64,000 nt of DNA from Methylophilus methylotrophus DSM 46235 = ATCC 53528 (GTDB taxonomy: Bacteria > Pseudomonadota > Gammaproteobacteria > Burkholderiales > Methylophilaceae): the NCBI RefSeq assembly GCF_000378225.1, contig NZ_KB905143.1:248001-312000 (forward strand), in the 5' to 3' direction. How positions within the stretch are numbered: the first letter of the stretch is position 1; each line of letters opens with the position of its first letter. The notes below the pieces were generated by a model, which saw only the letters and a list, made by a program, of their open reading frames with translations, did no database searches and was not told the DNA's origin. The translations under genes and the position numbers were made by a program. Positions 45,325 through 53,986 of the stretch are shown here, one piece after another.

Positions 45325-47070
45325 CTACTGCATACTAATCTGCGTATACCCTAACACTGTCCCGGTGGCAAAAGTTAAATCTATCAGCGCAACCTGATAG
45401 TCATTAATGGCGCGGATTTCCTTGATTTGCGCCTCGCCCAGCCGGGTCAGCGTTTCCAGCACTTCTGTCATGGTACGCAAGCCTTCATTAAACTGCTTGA
45501 GCTCTGCTTCGTAGTTATACCCCGCGATCATCACCTGCTGGCGTGCCGCCAGGATGCGTTGCCAGTTTTGCTCCATTTTATCCAGTGCATCGTGGATCTC
45601 GCGTTTGACGGTCAGGGTTTGCAACGTTTTATTGGTCAGTCGTTGCATGCGCTGGGCAATCGCTTTATCCAGCTTGGCTTTACGCGCCTCATTGCTAACC
45701 GGCATTTCAAACTTAAGCCCGATAGACCAGTCATTGTATTGTCCATTCAGCAAGTCCTGGCCGATATTGCCCAGCCGGTTGGCCGAACTGGAAAGTGCCC
45801 CATATTGGTAATCCAGCGTGAACATGGGCAGGGTCTGGTTTTGCAGATAATCAATCTGTAATTGATCTGCGCTCAGCCTGAGTTCCTGCTCCAGCAATTC
45901 GATCCGGCTTTCCAATGCATCTTTAAGCAGTTTTTCCCGGTCAAATTCAAATTTAACCAGGTTTGGCGTCGTTGAAGGCACCCACGGCGAGTTACTTGTG
46001 CCTTGTTCCGGAAGCTCATTGAGTAAAAACTGTAACTGCCGTTGTGCCAGTTTGAGGTTGGTTTCAGCAATAATCAGCGCTTCCATGCGGTCCGCCACGC
46101 CAATTTCTGCACGATTCACTTCAATCGCGGCCGTCAAGCCTTCCTGCACGCGGCGTTTGACCATGGCCAAATTCTGGCTGGCATATTCATACTGGTTGCG
46201 GCGGACATCCAGTGCTGCCCATGCCTCGTATAAATCCCAGTAGGCTTTATCCACCAGGGTAACAATACGAATGCTCTGCAAACGTGTTCTTAGTTGCGCG
46301 CTGTCCTGGTCAAGTGCTGCAATGCGGATACTGGCCTCGTTGACCTGACGCCCGGCATTACGCAACAAAGGCTGGCTGAACGAGAAGCGCAAAGCACTAC
46401 GATATTGATCGCTGGCCAGGCTACCCTTGCTCTCATAATTTTCCAGTGGCGCGCTCAGGGTGATGTTGCCACCGGTTCTCAATGGCACTTTAATCCCGGT
46501 TTCCAACTCCCAGAATTCTTTTTTTTGCTCGGCCGGATTGAGCTTGACCAGCTCACCATCGAGCGCGGTGTTGTCAGATTTGAATATCACCTTGTCACCT
46601 GACATGGCGGGTAAATCTTTCTGGCCATATTTGGCGTAAGCAAAAATCACCTGGTCAAACTTGGCTTGCTCCTCGCGCAATGATTGTGCAGCAATGGTCG
46701 GATCCATTTTGGCCACTTGCAGGTTAAGGTTGTTTTGCAAGGCTTTTTGCCTGACGTCTGCAATACTCAATTGCGCTCCCTGCTTGGGCGCATTGCTCAA
46801 CATATTGACAGTTTCTGGCGATTCGAAAGGTTGCAATGCACTTTTCAAGTCTATGGTGACAGCTTTGCTACGCTGGTGTTGCTGGTGCTTGACCGCATCA
46901 TGCAATGGCACACCAGCCCCTTTGGCATAAGGCTCCAGCGCTCGGCCTTCTGTATTCTGCAAGCGCTGACGGGCACGACTGTCATTGAGCGCGTCATCCG
47001 CCGAGGCAGATACCATGCCTAGGATGCCCACCAGACTACAGATGGCAAGCACGAATCTTTGGAAACTCAT
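45325..47070 (-). CDS. TolC-family outer-membrane efflux protein
   Basis: A 581-residue outer-membrane factor. A signal peptide (residues 1-24) precedes two OEP repeats rich in coiled coil (QKALQNNLNLQVAKMDP, RLSADQLQIDYLQNQTLP-like text and LNEGLRTMTEVLETLTRLGEAQ-like FNEGLRTMTEVLETLTRL). It should form the exit duct of a tripartite type I secretion or efflux system with the HlyD and ABC proteins encoded just upstream; the start overlaps the HlyD stop by 4 bp. No substrate gene is adjacent. Confidence 0.9.
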   Translation of the reverse strand: MSFQRFVLAICSLVGILGMVSASADDALNDSRARQRLQNTEGRALEPYAKGAGVPLHDAVKHQQHQRSKAVTIDLKSALQPFESPETVNMLSNAPKQGAQLSIADVRQKALQNNLNLQVAKMDPTIAAQSLREEQAKFDQVIFAYAKYGQKDLPAMSGDKVIFKSDNTALDGELVKLNPAEQKKEFWELETGIKVPLRTGGNITLSAPLENYESKGSLASDQYRSALRFSFSQPLLRNAGRQVNEASIRIAALDQDSAQLRTRLQSIRIVTLVDKAYWDLYEAWAALDVRRNQYEYASQNLAMVKRRVQEGLTAAIEVNRAEIGVADRMEALIIAETNLKLAQRQLQFLLNELPEQGTSNSPWVPSTTPNLVKFEFDREKLLKDALESRIELLEQELRLSADQLQIDYLQNQTLPMFTLDYQYGALSSSANRLGNIGQDLLNGQYNDWSIGLKFEMPVSNEARKAKLDKAIAQRMQRLTNKTLQTLTVKREIHDALDKMEQNWQRILAARQQVMIAGYNYEAELKQFNEGLRTMTEVLETLTRLGEAQIKEIRAINDYQVALIDLTFATGTVLGYTQISMQ

Positions 47071-48380
47071 TTTGTCACTCCGGAACCGCCGCTGATATTA
47101 AGCGGCGTCGGCTCGGGTGGAATTCTGGGTGGGAAGCCATTTAACAACCGCCACAACTCATAACCAATGGTCACTTTCTGCAACAATACCCAGCCTTTTG
47201 CGCTAATGCCCTGGCGCAAGAATCTGGCCTCAGGCCAGGCAGGGGTGCCTTCCTGATGCACCACCATGATTCTGAAATGGCCTGTGCCATTATCCGTCGG
47301 GTCGACAAAAGCGATCTTGCCCTCAAAGGTACCCACACCGACTTGCGCCCACCCTGGCACCTGAATGGCAGGCCAGCCTTCAAACTCAAGGCGCACGGTG
47401 CTATCCCGCGTAATCAGCGGTGCATCGCGACCATCAACCCATAACTCGACGGCGCGTTGTGAGGTATGCGGCACAATAATCAGGAGCGGATCGCCTTGCT
47501 TGATGATCTGCGATTGGGAATTGACTGGCAAACGGAAAATTGTACCGTCGCGCGGGGCGATGATTTTTTGCATGTTTTGCCGCGCCAGTGAAATCTCTGA
47601 GGTATGCAGGCTATTTTCGGCATCTGAGACTTCACCTTTAATTTTGTTGATATTGGCCGTCACCGAGTCCAGGTAAGCTTGTGTATCGGCACGCACCTGG
47701 CGAATTTCCGCCTGCGCCGACTGCGCTTCGGCCATCGCGGATTCCAATTGCGCCTGAGCACTGTTCAGGTTACGGCTGGCAATAGTATGGTCGCGCTCAG
47801 CCACTTCGGTATCTCGCTTGGAAACCAGCCCATCGCCCAGCAGGCGCTGCATGCGTTTGACCTGCAGGGTAGCCGCATCCAGGGTCGCCTGCGCCGAGTT
47901 CACTGCCTCCTGTGCACTACGGATTTTCTGGTTAGCGACATCCAGCTTGTATTGGGCTGCGGTGATTTTGGCATCGCGGCCCGCTGCCAGGTTGTCGCGC
48001 TGCACAGTGTAAGCCGATAATTCGCTTTGCTTGGAAGCAAGCTTGTCTTCCAGATTATCACGCTGTGCTTGCAGGCGTTGCCGGAAATTTGGGTCTGTAT
48101 CGCTGATTTCAAGCAATAAATCGCCTTGTTTGACTTGCGAACCCTCTTGTACATACCAGTGCTGAATCAGCCCGCTGACAGGTGCATCCACCGTTTGCAC
48201 CCGCTCGGAGGGCGAGTAGGCAGTCACCTTACCCAAGGCGGTCACGTTTTGTTGCCAGGGCAGGGGTAAAAATGCCAACGGCAACACGACCAGCAACCAA
48301 CCCATGCGCCTGATCCAGACCCTTAATCGCTCAGGCGTTTGCACATCTTCCATCAGCATGGTTTCAACTGCTTTATTCAT
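47067..48380 (-). CDS. HlyD-family periplasmic adaptor protein
   Basis: A 437-residue membrane-fusion protein: membrane helix (about residues 28-45), biotinyl-lipoyl half-motifs (VDAPVSGLIQHWYVQEGSQVKQGDLLLEI and IIAPRDGTIFRLPVNS), a long coiled-coil hairpin between them (about 100-265), and a beta-barrel end. It bridges the inner-membrane ABC protein and TolC-like factor. It overlaps the ABC gene by 8 bp and the TolC gene by 4 bp. Confidence 0.92.
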   Translation of the reverse strand: MNKAVETMLMEDVQTPERLRVWIRRMGWLLVVLPLAFLPLPWQQNVTALGKVTAYSPSERVQTVDAPVSGLIQHWYVQEGSQVKQGDLLLEISDTDPNFRQRLQAQRDNLEDKLASKQSELSAYTVQRDNLAAGRDAKITAAQYKLDVANQKIRSAQEAVNSAQATLDAATLQVKRMQRLLGDGLVSKRDTEVAERDHTIASRNLNSAQAQLESAMAEAQSAQAEIRQVRADTQAYLDSVTANINKIKGEVSDAENSLHTSEISLARQNMQKIIAPRDGTIFRLPVNSQSQIIKQGDPLLIIVPHTSQRAVELWVDGRDAPLITRDSTVRLEFEGWPAIQVPGWAQVGVGTFEGKIAFVDPTDNGTGHFRIMVVHQEGTPAWPEARFLRQGISAKGWVLLQKVTIGYELWRLLNGFPPRIPPEPTPLNISGGSGVTK

Positions 48381-50055
48381 GCTGGCCTCCCGTGTGATCG
48401 GTCAGCGTCTTGCTTTGCAGGTTCACCACCTGCTGGCAGTGCTGCGCAATGTGTTGATAACGTGTCGTGATGAGCAATATCCAATCTTGCTGTTGTCGTT
48501 TAAGCAGCATGAGCACCTGATCGAGCTCGTGCTGTGACAGCTGGTCCAGCAGGCTGTCAATGATTAATACATCCGGTTTTCCAAGCATGGCACGGGCCAG
48601 CATTAAACGTTGCAGTTGCGTATGCGTCATTGGTGCACCAAAGTCAGTCAATACCGTCTCTATGCCATTGGGCAACCTGCTGATTTCTTGCCATAACCCC
48701 AACACCTGCAGTACTTCGATCACGTCATCCAGCGCGATTCCTGGCCGTTGCAGCTTCAGGTTATCCAGAATGGAGCCATGCTGCCACTCGACTTTGTTGG
48801 CAACACCGATCCGATCACGCAAATGCGACAGGTCAAGCTGGCGCACGTCAATATCGTTGTAACTGACATGCCCCTGCACCGGCTGCCTCAAGCCTGTGAT
48901 CAACTCCAGCAAAGTGGTCTTGCCGCTGCCTAGCGCACCGATCACCGCCAAGCTTTGGCCTCGGTGCAAGGTAAAGCTTATATTACTCACCAAAGCCGGT
49001 TGATCTGCATGCCTGAAAGTCAGCTGATTGACCTTAAGCGTCTTGTAGCCCTCATCGCCTGATTGATGATCGCCAGAGCGCTCTACTGGCAGGGTTTCCA
49101 GCACGCCCACCTTGTCTACGGCGGCAAGCAGGTCATAAAAATACCCCAGCTTGGTCACGAATCTCACAAACGCTGACAGCACACCAAAAATGATCAACTC
49201 TGCTGCAACAAACTGGCCCAGATTGATCTGGCCTTTAATCACCAGTGTGCCCCCCAGAATCAGCATGCCGGTACCTATCAAGGCATACAAGCTCACCGCG
49301 CCTATCAGTTGCATCATCAATACTTTAAAGTGTTTGTTCCGAACCAGCAGGTAGCCTTCAGCAAGTTGCGCCGTGTTGGCCGAATTGCGCTGTCTGGCAC
49401 CATAGAATTTCGAGAGCCATTTATTCCGGGCGATGGTTTCCAGCCAAGCGGCCATTTCATACTTGGCCTTGGACTCTTTGATGGCAGTCTCTTCGGCAGG
49501 CTTACCCAAGCCAAAAACAATGCCCCACAACACGATCATCATGAGAATGACCAGAATCCCGAAATAAAGACTGTAAAAAAGCAGAACAATGCTACCAATC
49601 AAGCCTTGCAGCAAAGCGGTCAAACCTACTGTTAGCAAGGTCGCGACTGATTTCTGAACGGTTTGAATATCAAAATACCGGTTGACCAGTTCGACAGGAT
49701 TGAATTGATCGTAAACTGAAATGTGGATTTGCTCGGTATTTTTTGCAATCTGCAGGCTATGCCGCACAAAAATCCGGCGCTGGATCATCTCAACCAGAAA
49801 GCTCTCAATGACATAAATTGCGCCTGACAGTGCCAGCAAACAAAACAGGATGACGCCGACCACATAGAGTGGCTGCAAGACTCCTCCCATGGTGACGATA
49901 TTGACCATGGTCTGTACTGCCACGGGCGTTGCAATGCCAAGGACACCATATGCCGCTGTTAAATAAAACAGCAGAAAAATATCCTGTTTTTCAAACGAAA
50001 GTAACTTAACGACTCTTTGAAAAGGCGTGAGAGATGCTGGTTGAATGTTTGCCAT
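48373..50055 (-). CDS. ABC transporter permease/ATPase with degenerate nucleotide-binding domain
   Basis: A 560-residue half-transporter: six-helix membrane domain (residues 20-310) and a nucleotide-binding domain (335-545). Walker A is intact (GALGSGKT, 373-380), but other catalytic elements are altered: the signature LSGGQ is MTHTQ (476-480), the Walker B Glu is Ser (LIIDS, S501), the H-loop His is Thr (LITTRY, T531), and the Q-loop Gln appears to be Lys (VANKVEW). No C39 peptidase domain. It is the first gene of an ABC-HlyD-TolC set. ATP hydrolysis looks impaired, so it may need a partner subunit or work in a non-canonical way. Confidence 0.88.
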   Translation of the reverse strand: MANIQPASLTPFQRVVKLLSFEKQDIFLLFYLTAAYGVLGIATPVAVQTMVNIVTMGGVLQPLYVVGVILFCLLALSGAIYVIESFLVEMIQRRIFVRHSLQIAKNTEQIHISVYDQFNPVELVNRYFDIQTVQKSVATLLTVGLTALLQGLIGSIVLLFYSLYFGILVILMMIVLWGIVFGLGKPAEETAIKESKAKYEMAAWLETIARNKWLSKFYGARQRNSANTAQLAEGYLLVRNKHFKVLMMQLIGAVSLYALIGTGMLILGGTLVIKGQINLGQFVAAELIIFGVLSAFVRFVTKLGYFYDLLAAVDKVGVLETLPVERSGDHQSGDEGYKTLKVNQLTFRHADQPALVSNISFTLHRGQSLAVIGALGSGKTTLLELITGLRQPVQGHVSYNDIDVRQLDLSHLRDRIGVANKVEWQHGSILDNLKLQRPGIALDDVIEVLQVLGLWQEISRLPNGIETVLTDFGAPMTHTQLQRLMLARAMLGKPDVLIIDSLLDQLSQHELDQVLMLLKRQQQDWILLITTRYQHIAQHCQQVVNLQSKTLTDHTGGQHE

Positions 50056-50116
50056 GATAAGAATTGTTGTTAATTAGGCCCTGTGGATGGATAACTTGAG
50101 TTTATATTAGTTCCCC

Positions 50117-50146
50117 AAAAAAAAAAACGGCTCAATAAGAGCCGTT
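50117..50146 (-). terminator. Terminator of the porin-glnK-amtB operon
   Basis: The 8-bp stem AACGGCTC/GAGCCGTT (50126-50133 and 50139-50146) with a 5-nt loop is followed on the minus strand by eleven T. It lies 20 bp past the amtB stop. Confidence 0.9.
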
Positions 50147-50165
50147 TTCTTATATCACACAAGTG

Positions 50166-51572
50166 TTACAAGCTGTAAGCACGCTCACCATGTTCTGTCG
50201 TGTCCAGGCCTTCACGCTCGTATTCTTCACTCACTCGCAGACCAACCACAGCATCTACGACTTTATAAAGAATCACACTCACGATACCAGTCCAGATCAA
50301 TGTCACGACAACAGCGATGATTTGAGTGGTCACTTGTCCACCCATGGTCACGCCTTCGGCATAACCCACACCACCCAGGCCAGGTGCCATCAGTACACCC
50401 GTACCCACCGCACCCCAGATACCTGCCAGGCCGTGTACACCGAATACATCCAGCGAATCATCATAGCCCAAGGCTGATTTCAGTTTAGTCACACCCCACA
50501 GGCTGATAAAGCTTGCTGTAAAGCCCAGGATGATGGAACCCATAGGACCGATGAAACCACATGCAGGCGTAATCGCTACCAAACCGGCAACCGCACCGGA
50601 TGCAGCACCCAGCATGCTAGGCTTGCCACGGAACAACCATTCGGCAAAGATCCAGCCCAATACTGCAGCAGCCGTTGCCAATTGTGTATTGATCAGCACC
50701 ATGCCTGCTGTTGCATCTGCAGCCAATTCACTGCCCACGTTGAAACCGAACCAGCCCACCCACAGCAATGAGGCACCAATCATGGTCATCACCAGGTTGT
50801 GCGGAGGCATCGCTTCCTTACCGTAACCAATACGTTTGCCCAGCATGATGGCACCGACCAATGCTGCCACCCCTGCGTTGATATGCACGACAGTACCACC
50901 GGCAAAGTCTTTGGCACCCAACTCTGCCAGGTAACCACCGCCCCAAACCATGTGTGCGATTGGGATGTAGGCAAAAGTCACCCACAATGCCGCGAACAGC
51001 AATACGGCTGAAAATTTCATACGCTCAGCAAAACCACCCACAATCAGGCCTGGTGTAATTGCAGCAAAAGTCAACTGGAAAGTCAGGAAAACATATTCGG
51101 GAATACTGCCAGATAAACTATCTGGCGTAATGCCTGCCAGAAACGCCTTGCTCAAGCCGCCAACGATCATGTTGCCTTCGCTAAACGCCATACTGTAGCC
51201 GTAAGCCGCCCACAGAACAGAGATCATGGAAAATACGACAAAGACTTGCATCAGCACGGAAAGCATGTTTTTCTGGCGCACCAACCCACCGTAAAACAAA
51301 GCCAGGCCTGGGATGGTCATCAAAATCACCAACACGGTTGCCACAATCATAAATGCAGTATTGCCCACATCCAGTGTTGGCGCTGCTTCAGCTGCAGCCG
51401 GTGCCTCTTCAGCCGGGGCAGCAGCAGGTGCTTCAGCCGCAGGTGCCGCTTCTGGCGCGACAGTTTCTTCAACAGTGATGGTTTCTGTCACTGTTTCTTC
51501 AGCATAACTCACAGGGGTTGCCGCCAGGCCCATCAAAGCGACCAGCGATAACATGGAAAGAATTTTCTTCAT
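50166..51572 (-). CDS. amtB: Ammonium transporter AmtB
   Basis: A 468-residue ammonium channel. An N-terminal signal peptide (to about residue 24) and an Ala/Glu/Pro-rich low-complexity stretch (25-65) precede eleven membrane helices. Family sequences: GLALFYGGLVRQKN, FQLTFAAITPGLIVGGFAERM, VHINAGVAALVGAIMLG, GYDDSLDVFGVHGLAGIWGAVGTG (with pore His). The acidic linker before the channel is longer than in E. coli AmtB. It follows glnK by 15 bp, the classic pairing in which GlnK plugs the channel when nitrogen is sufficient. Confidence 0.97.
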   Translation of the reverse strand: MKKILSMLSLVALMGLAATPVSYAEETVTETITVEETVAPEAAPAAEAPAAAPAEEAPAAAEAAPTLDVGNTAFMIVATVLVILMTIPGLALFYGGLVRQKNMLSVLMQVFVVFSMISVLWAAYGYSMAFSEGNMIVGGLSKAFLAGITPDSLSGSIPEYVFLTFQLTFAAITPGLIVGGFAERMKFSAVLLFAALWVTFAYIPIAHMVWGGGYLAELGAKDFAGGTVVHINAGVAALVGAIMLGKRIGYGKEAMPPHNLVMTMIGASLLWVGWFGFNVGSELAADATAGMVLINTQLATAAAVLGWIFAEWLFRGKPSMLGAASGAVAGLVAITPACGFIGPMGSIILGFTASFISLWGVTKLKSALGYDDSLDVFGVHGLAGIWGAVGTGVLMAPGLGGVGYAEGVTMGGQVTTQIIAVVVTLIWTGIVSVILYKVVDAVVGLRVSEEYEREGLDTTEHGERAYSL

Positions 51573-51587
51573 AGCTGAAGCCCTTTC

Positions 51588-51941
<354 letters not shown>

Positions 51942-51946
51942 TTAAC

Positions 51947-51971
51947 TCTGGCAGGCAGAACGCCTGCCAGA
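51947..51971 (-). other. Intercistronic stem-loop between porin and glnK
   Basis: A perfect 10-bp stem TCTGGCAGGC/GCCTGCCAGA with a 5-nt loop lies 15 bp after the porin stop and 21 bp before the glnK start. No T tract follows, so it is more likely an RNA-stability or processing element that sets different levels for porin and glnK-amtB. Confidence 0.55.
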
Positions 51972-51985
51972 TCTAAACTTGTTAC

Positions 51986-52918
51986 TTAGAATGTACGTGA
52001 CAGTGTAAATACTGCGCGACCTTCGTTCAGGTCTTTAGTTTGTGTGCTACCGTTAAAGCTGGCGCCACCGTAACCATTCTCACCCCAGTACTCTCGGTTG
52101 CTGGCACCCACATAGTATAAACCTGCTGTCCAACCCTCCGATGCACCAATTTTAAATGGCTTGCTCAGACCAATCTTGTAGTCGATGTAATCTGGGCTAG
52201 AAGCACCAGTGATACTTGTACTAGGGCCTGCACCACCGCCAATCGCGCTGAAATCAGCTTGAGTATTGAGTTTACCGTTGACATTCAGCTGGCCAACGTG
52301 ACCAATCAATGTCAGCTCCCACCATGGCAAAGGATAGGCTACGTTGAATTCCAGATAGGTAGTCCCTTTGGTACTTCCATCCCAACCAGTGTCACGTTCC
52401 GCGCCAAACCAATCGGTTAAAGTGTAAGAAAGTCTTGCACTGAAGTAGCTGTAGGACAAACCGAAGTTAACCTCTGTGGTATCCCAGCGACCACCTTTAG
52501 GTGTTTGACGGAAGCCTGCTGCGTCACCTGCCAAGTTATATTTCTTCCATGAACCACCTGGGTACAGGTAGCTGATCAAACCAGCAGTCCAACCCAAGCC
52601 TTCAATAGCAGGAATAGTTCCGTTATACCCACCATAAATATCAATTTCGGCAGTTGCATCAGGGAAGGTATTTGGTGTCACGTTTGAACCCCATGCACCG
52701 ACATAAAAGCCGCTGTCATGAGTAATATCAATACCGCCTTGAACGGCAGGTTTGTGCCAGTTTTGTGAAATACCACGAGCATAGTAATCTGAAACAAATC
52801 CAACGTTTGCAGTAGCAGCCCAGGCTGATTTTTCTTCTTTAGCCTCTTCAGCTGCGTATGAAACTTGGGCAAAAGATAATGTGCTTAACACTGCTGTGAG
52901 CAATATAGATTGACGCAT
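51986..52918 (-). CDS. TorF-family/TIGR02001-type putative outer-membrane porin
   Basis: Predicted 310 residues, starting ATG 52918 (MRQSILLTAVLST) behind an AGAGGA site; an in-frame ATG at 53002 lies in the promoter and is not used. A signal peptide (cleavage near SYAAEE) leads to alternating beta strands typical of a small barrel: VGFVSDYYARGISQ is the family hallmark, and the chain ends in Phe (FTLSRTF), the outer-membrane sorting signal. Genes of this family often precede glnK-amtB in Betaproteobacteria, suggesting a role in passage of ammonium or another small nitrogen source. Confidence 0.88.
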   Translation of the reverse strand: MRQSILLTAVLSTLSFAQVSYAAEEAKEEKSAWAATANVGFVSDYYARGISQNWHKPAVQGGIDITHDSGFYVGAWGSNVTPNTFPDATAEIDIYGGYNGTIPAIEGLGWTAGLISYLYPGGSWKKYNLAGDAAGFRQTPKGGRWDTTEVNFGLSYSYFSARLSYTLTDWFGAERDTGWDGSTKGTTYLEFNVAYPLPWWELTLIGHVGQLNVNGKLNTQADFSAIGGGAGPSTSITGASSPDYIDYKIGLSKPFKIGASEGWTAGLYYVGASNREYWGENGYGGASFNGSTQTKDLNEGRAVFTLSRTF

Positions 52919-52986
52919 TATGAGTCCTCTCTCTGTGAAATCTTTGATTAAGTTGTTGTAAACGAGAATGAAACAACAACCACAAA

Positions 52987-53001
52987 GCAAAGCACGTGCC
53001 A
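52987..53001 (-). promoter_or_regulatory. Sigma-54 (RpoN) promoter of the porin-glnK-amtB operon
   Basis: The minus strand reads TGGCAC-GTGCT-TTGC, an exact match to the -24/-12 consensus with correct spacing, 69 bp before the porin ATG. This implies NtrC-type enhancer control by nitrogen status. Confidence 0.85.
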
Positions 53002-53170
53002 AACTATAAATAACATTATAATCAATTATTTAAAATATATTTATAATCTAAAATATTAAATTAATTATTTAATAAACTGTTTTTTATTGATTTAACTCTA
53101 AAACATATGGGTGCAACCACCCTTTTTACTCACTGATAATGCTAAAATAGCCAACAAAGGAGCCTTCACC

Positions 53171-53419
53171 ATGCTGATTTCAAATGAAAAAATTCAGGAA
53201 TTATCTTTAAAAATCAAACAACTAATCGAATCAAGCCCCATTTCAGAGCTAAATAACAACTTGCATGCACTAATTCAGGGCGCACTCACCAAAATGGAAC
53301 TTGTTTCGCGTGAAGAATTCGATATCCAATCTGCATTATTAGCGCGCACGCAAGAGCAATTAAAACGTCTTGAAGAAAAAATCAGCCAGCTTGAAGAAGG
53401 GCAGGCATCCAGAAAGTAA
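53171..53419 (+). CDS. ubiK: Ubiquinone biosynthesis accessory factor UbiK (BMFP-domain protein)
   Basis: An 82-residue coiled-coil protein starting at ATG 53171, which has AAAGGAG upstream; an in-frame ATG at 53111 is not supported. The C-terminal helix LVSREEFDIQSALLARTQEQLKRLEEKI (shown here in pieces: REEFDIQSALLARTQ and RLEEKISQLE) is the BMFP/YqiC signature. UbiK helps the aerobic ubiquinone-synthesis complex. It lies 45 bp before comM, an arrangement common in Betaproteobacteria. Confidence 0.9.
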   Translation: MLISNEKIQELSLKIKQLIESSPISELNNNLHALIQGALTKMELVSREEFDIQSALLARTQEQLKRLEEKISQLEEGQASRK

Positions 53420-53464
53420 AAATTAATTTACAATTGTTAGCATTCCATTATTGAGGAGTGCGCT

Positions 53465-53581
53465 ATGAGTCTGGCGGTGTTATACAGTCGCGCGTTAAGC
53501 GGCATGGAGGCGCCAGAAGTGGTGGTAGAAGTCCACTTGGCGAATGGACTACCCAGCTTTACCATTGTTGAAACATATTGA
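53465..53581 (+). pseudogene. comM: comM, 5' fragment, interrupted by the integrated element
   Basis: ATG 53465 opens the N-terminus of the Mg-chelatase-like ATPase ComM (YifB): MSLAVLYSRALSGMEAP and LPSFTIV match the family. After 35 codons plus one base the frame enters the element at 53571 and ends three codons later (Glu-Thr-Tyr-stop). Joining base 53570 to base 62120 restores a continuous 1500-bp frame of 499 codons. ComM is a hexameric helicase that aids branch migration during natural transformation. Confidence 0.93.
53564..53580. other. Left attachment junction (attL)
   Basis: The shared 7-bp ATTGTTG (53564-53570) ends comM sequence; element sequence AAACATATTG follows. The same 7 bp recurs at 62113-62119. 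Confidence 0.8.
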
Positions 53582-53986
53582 AACTTTAAGCCTTAGCATT
53601 TTTTCAAATATACAAATGCCCCAAGCTGGTGCATTAAGAAGAATGTAACAACTCCCTGCAGACTAGGAATAACTTCATGATTTAACGAACATCCCTGAGT
53701 TTCAAAGTCGAATCTTCTCGTGTTGCAAATTTCTACAGCTTCCTTTCTGACCCTCTTGCACCAAATTGCACTATGGCGCTAATAAATCTTCTGCTATCCA
53801 ATAATGTCCAACTAACCCTTTATGGACTCTTAAAAAAGATTTAATAAATGATTAAGATGAATTCAAGGAATTTGATGCCTGGAAATATGGCAAAAGCAAA
53901 AAGGCAGCCCAGTGCTGACTTTTTTGTTTTAACATTGGCCCATATATCCAATTTCAAATAATTTAAAAATTATCGGGAGCTAATCT
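53571..53986 (+). other. Non-coding left end of the element (mmeI leader)
   Basis: 416 bp without a convincing gene. It is A+T-rich and contains short frames only. A CAGC/GCTG dyad followed by six T (about 53905-53926) could be a weak terminator that isolates mmeI from readthrough. The mmeI promoter presumably lies in the last 60 bp, which are very A+T-rich; a GGGAG ribosome site (about 53975-53979) precedes the GTG start. Confidence 0.5.

Noticed and set aside
52919-53002. Longer N-terminus for the porin
   Set aside because: It would cover the sigma-54 promoter and place residues before a clear signal peptide; ATG 52918 has a good ribosome site.
53101-53126. GGGTG..CACCC palindrome as an NtrC site upstream of the sigma-54 promoter
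   Set aside because: The half-sites have the opposite polarity to the NtrC consensus (GCAC..GTGC).
53840-53935. Possible remnant of an older gene end (a DEFKEFDAWKYGKSKKAAQ-like frame) at the left end of the element
   Set aside because: Only about 20 codons, closed by a stop directly upstream, and no family recognised.
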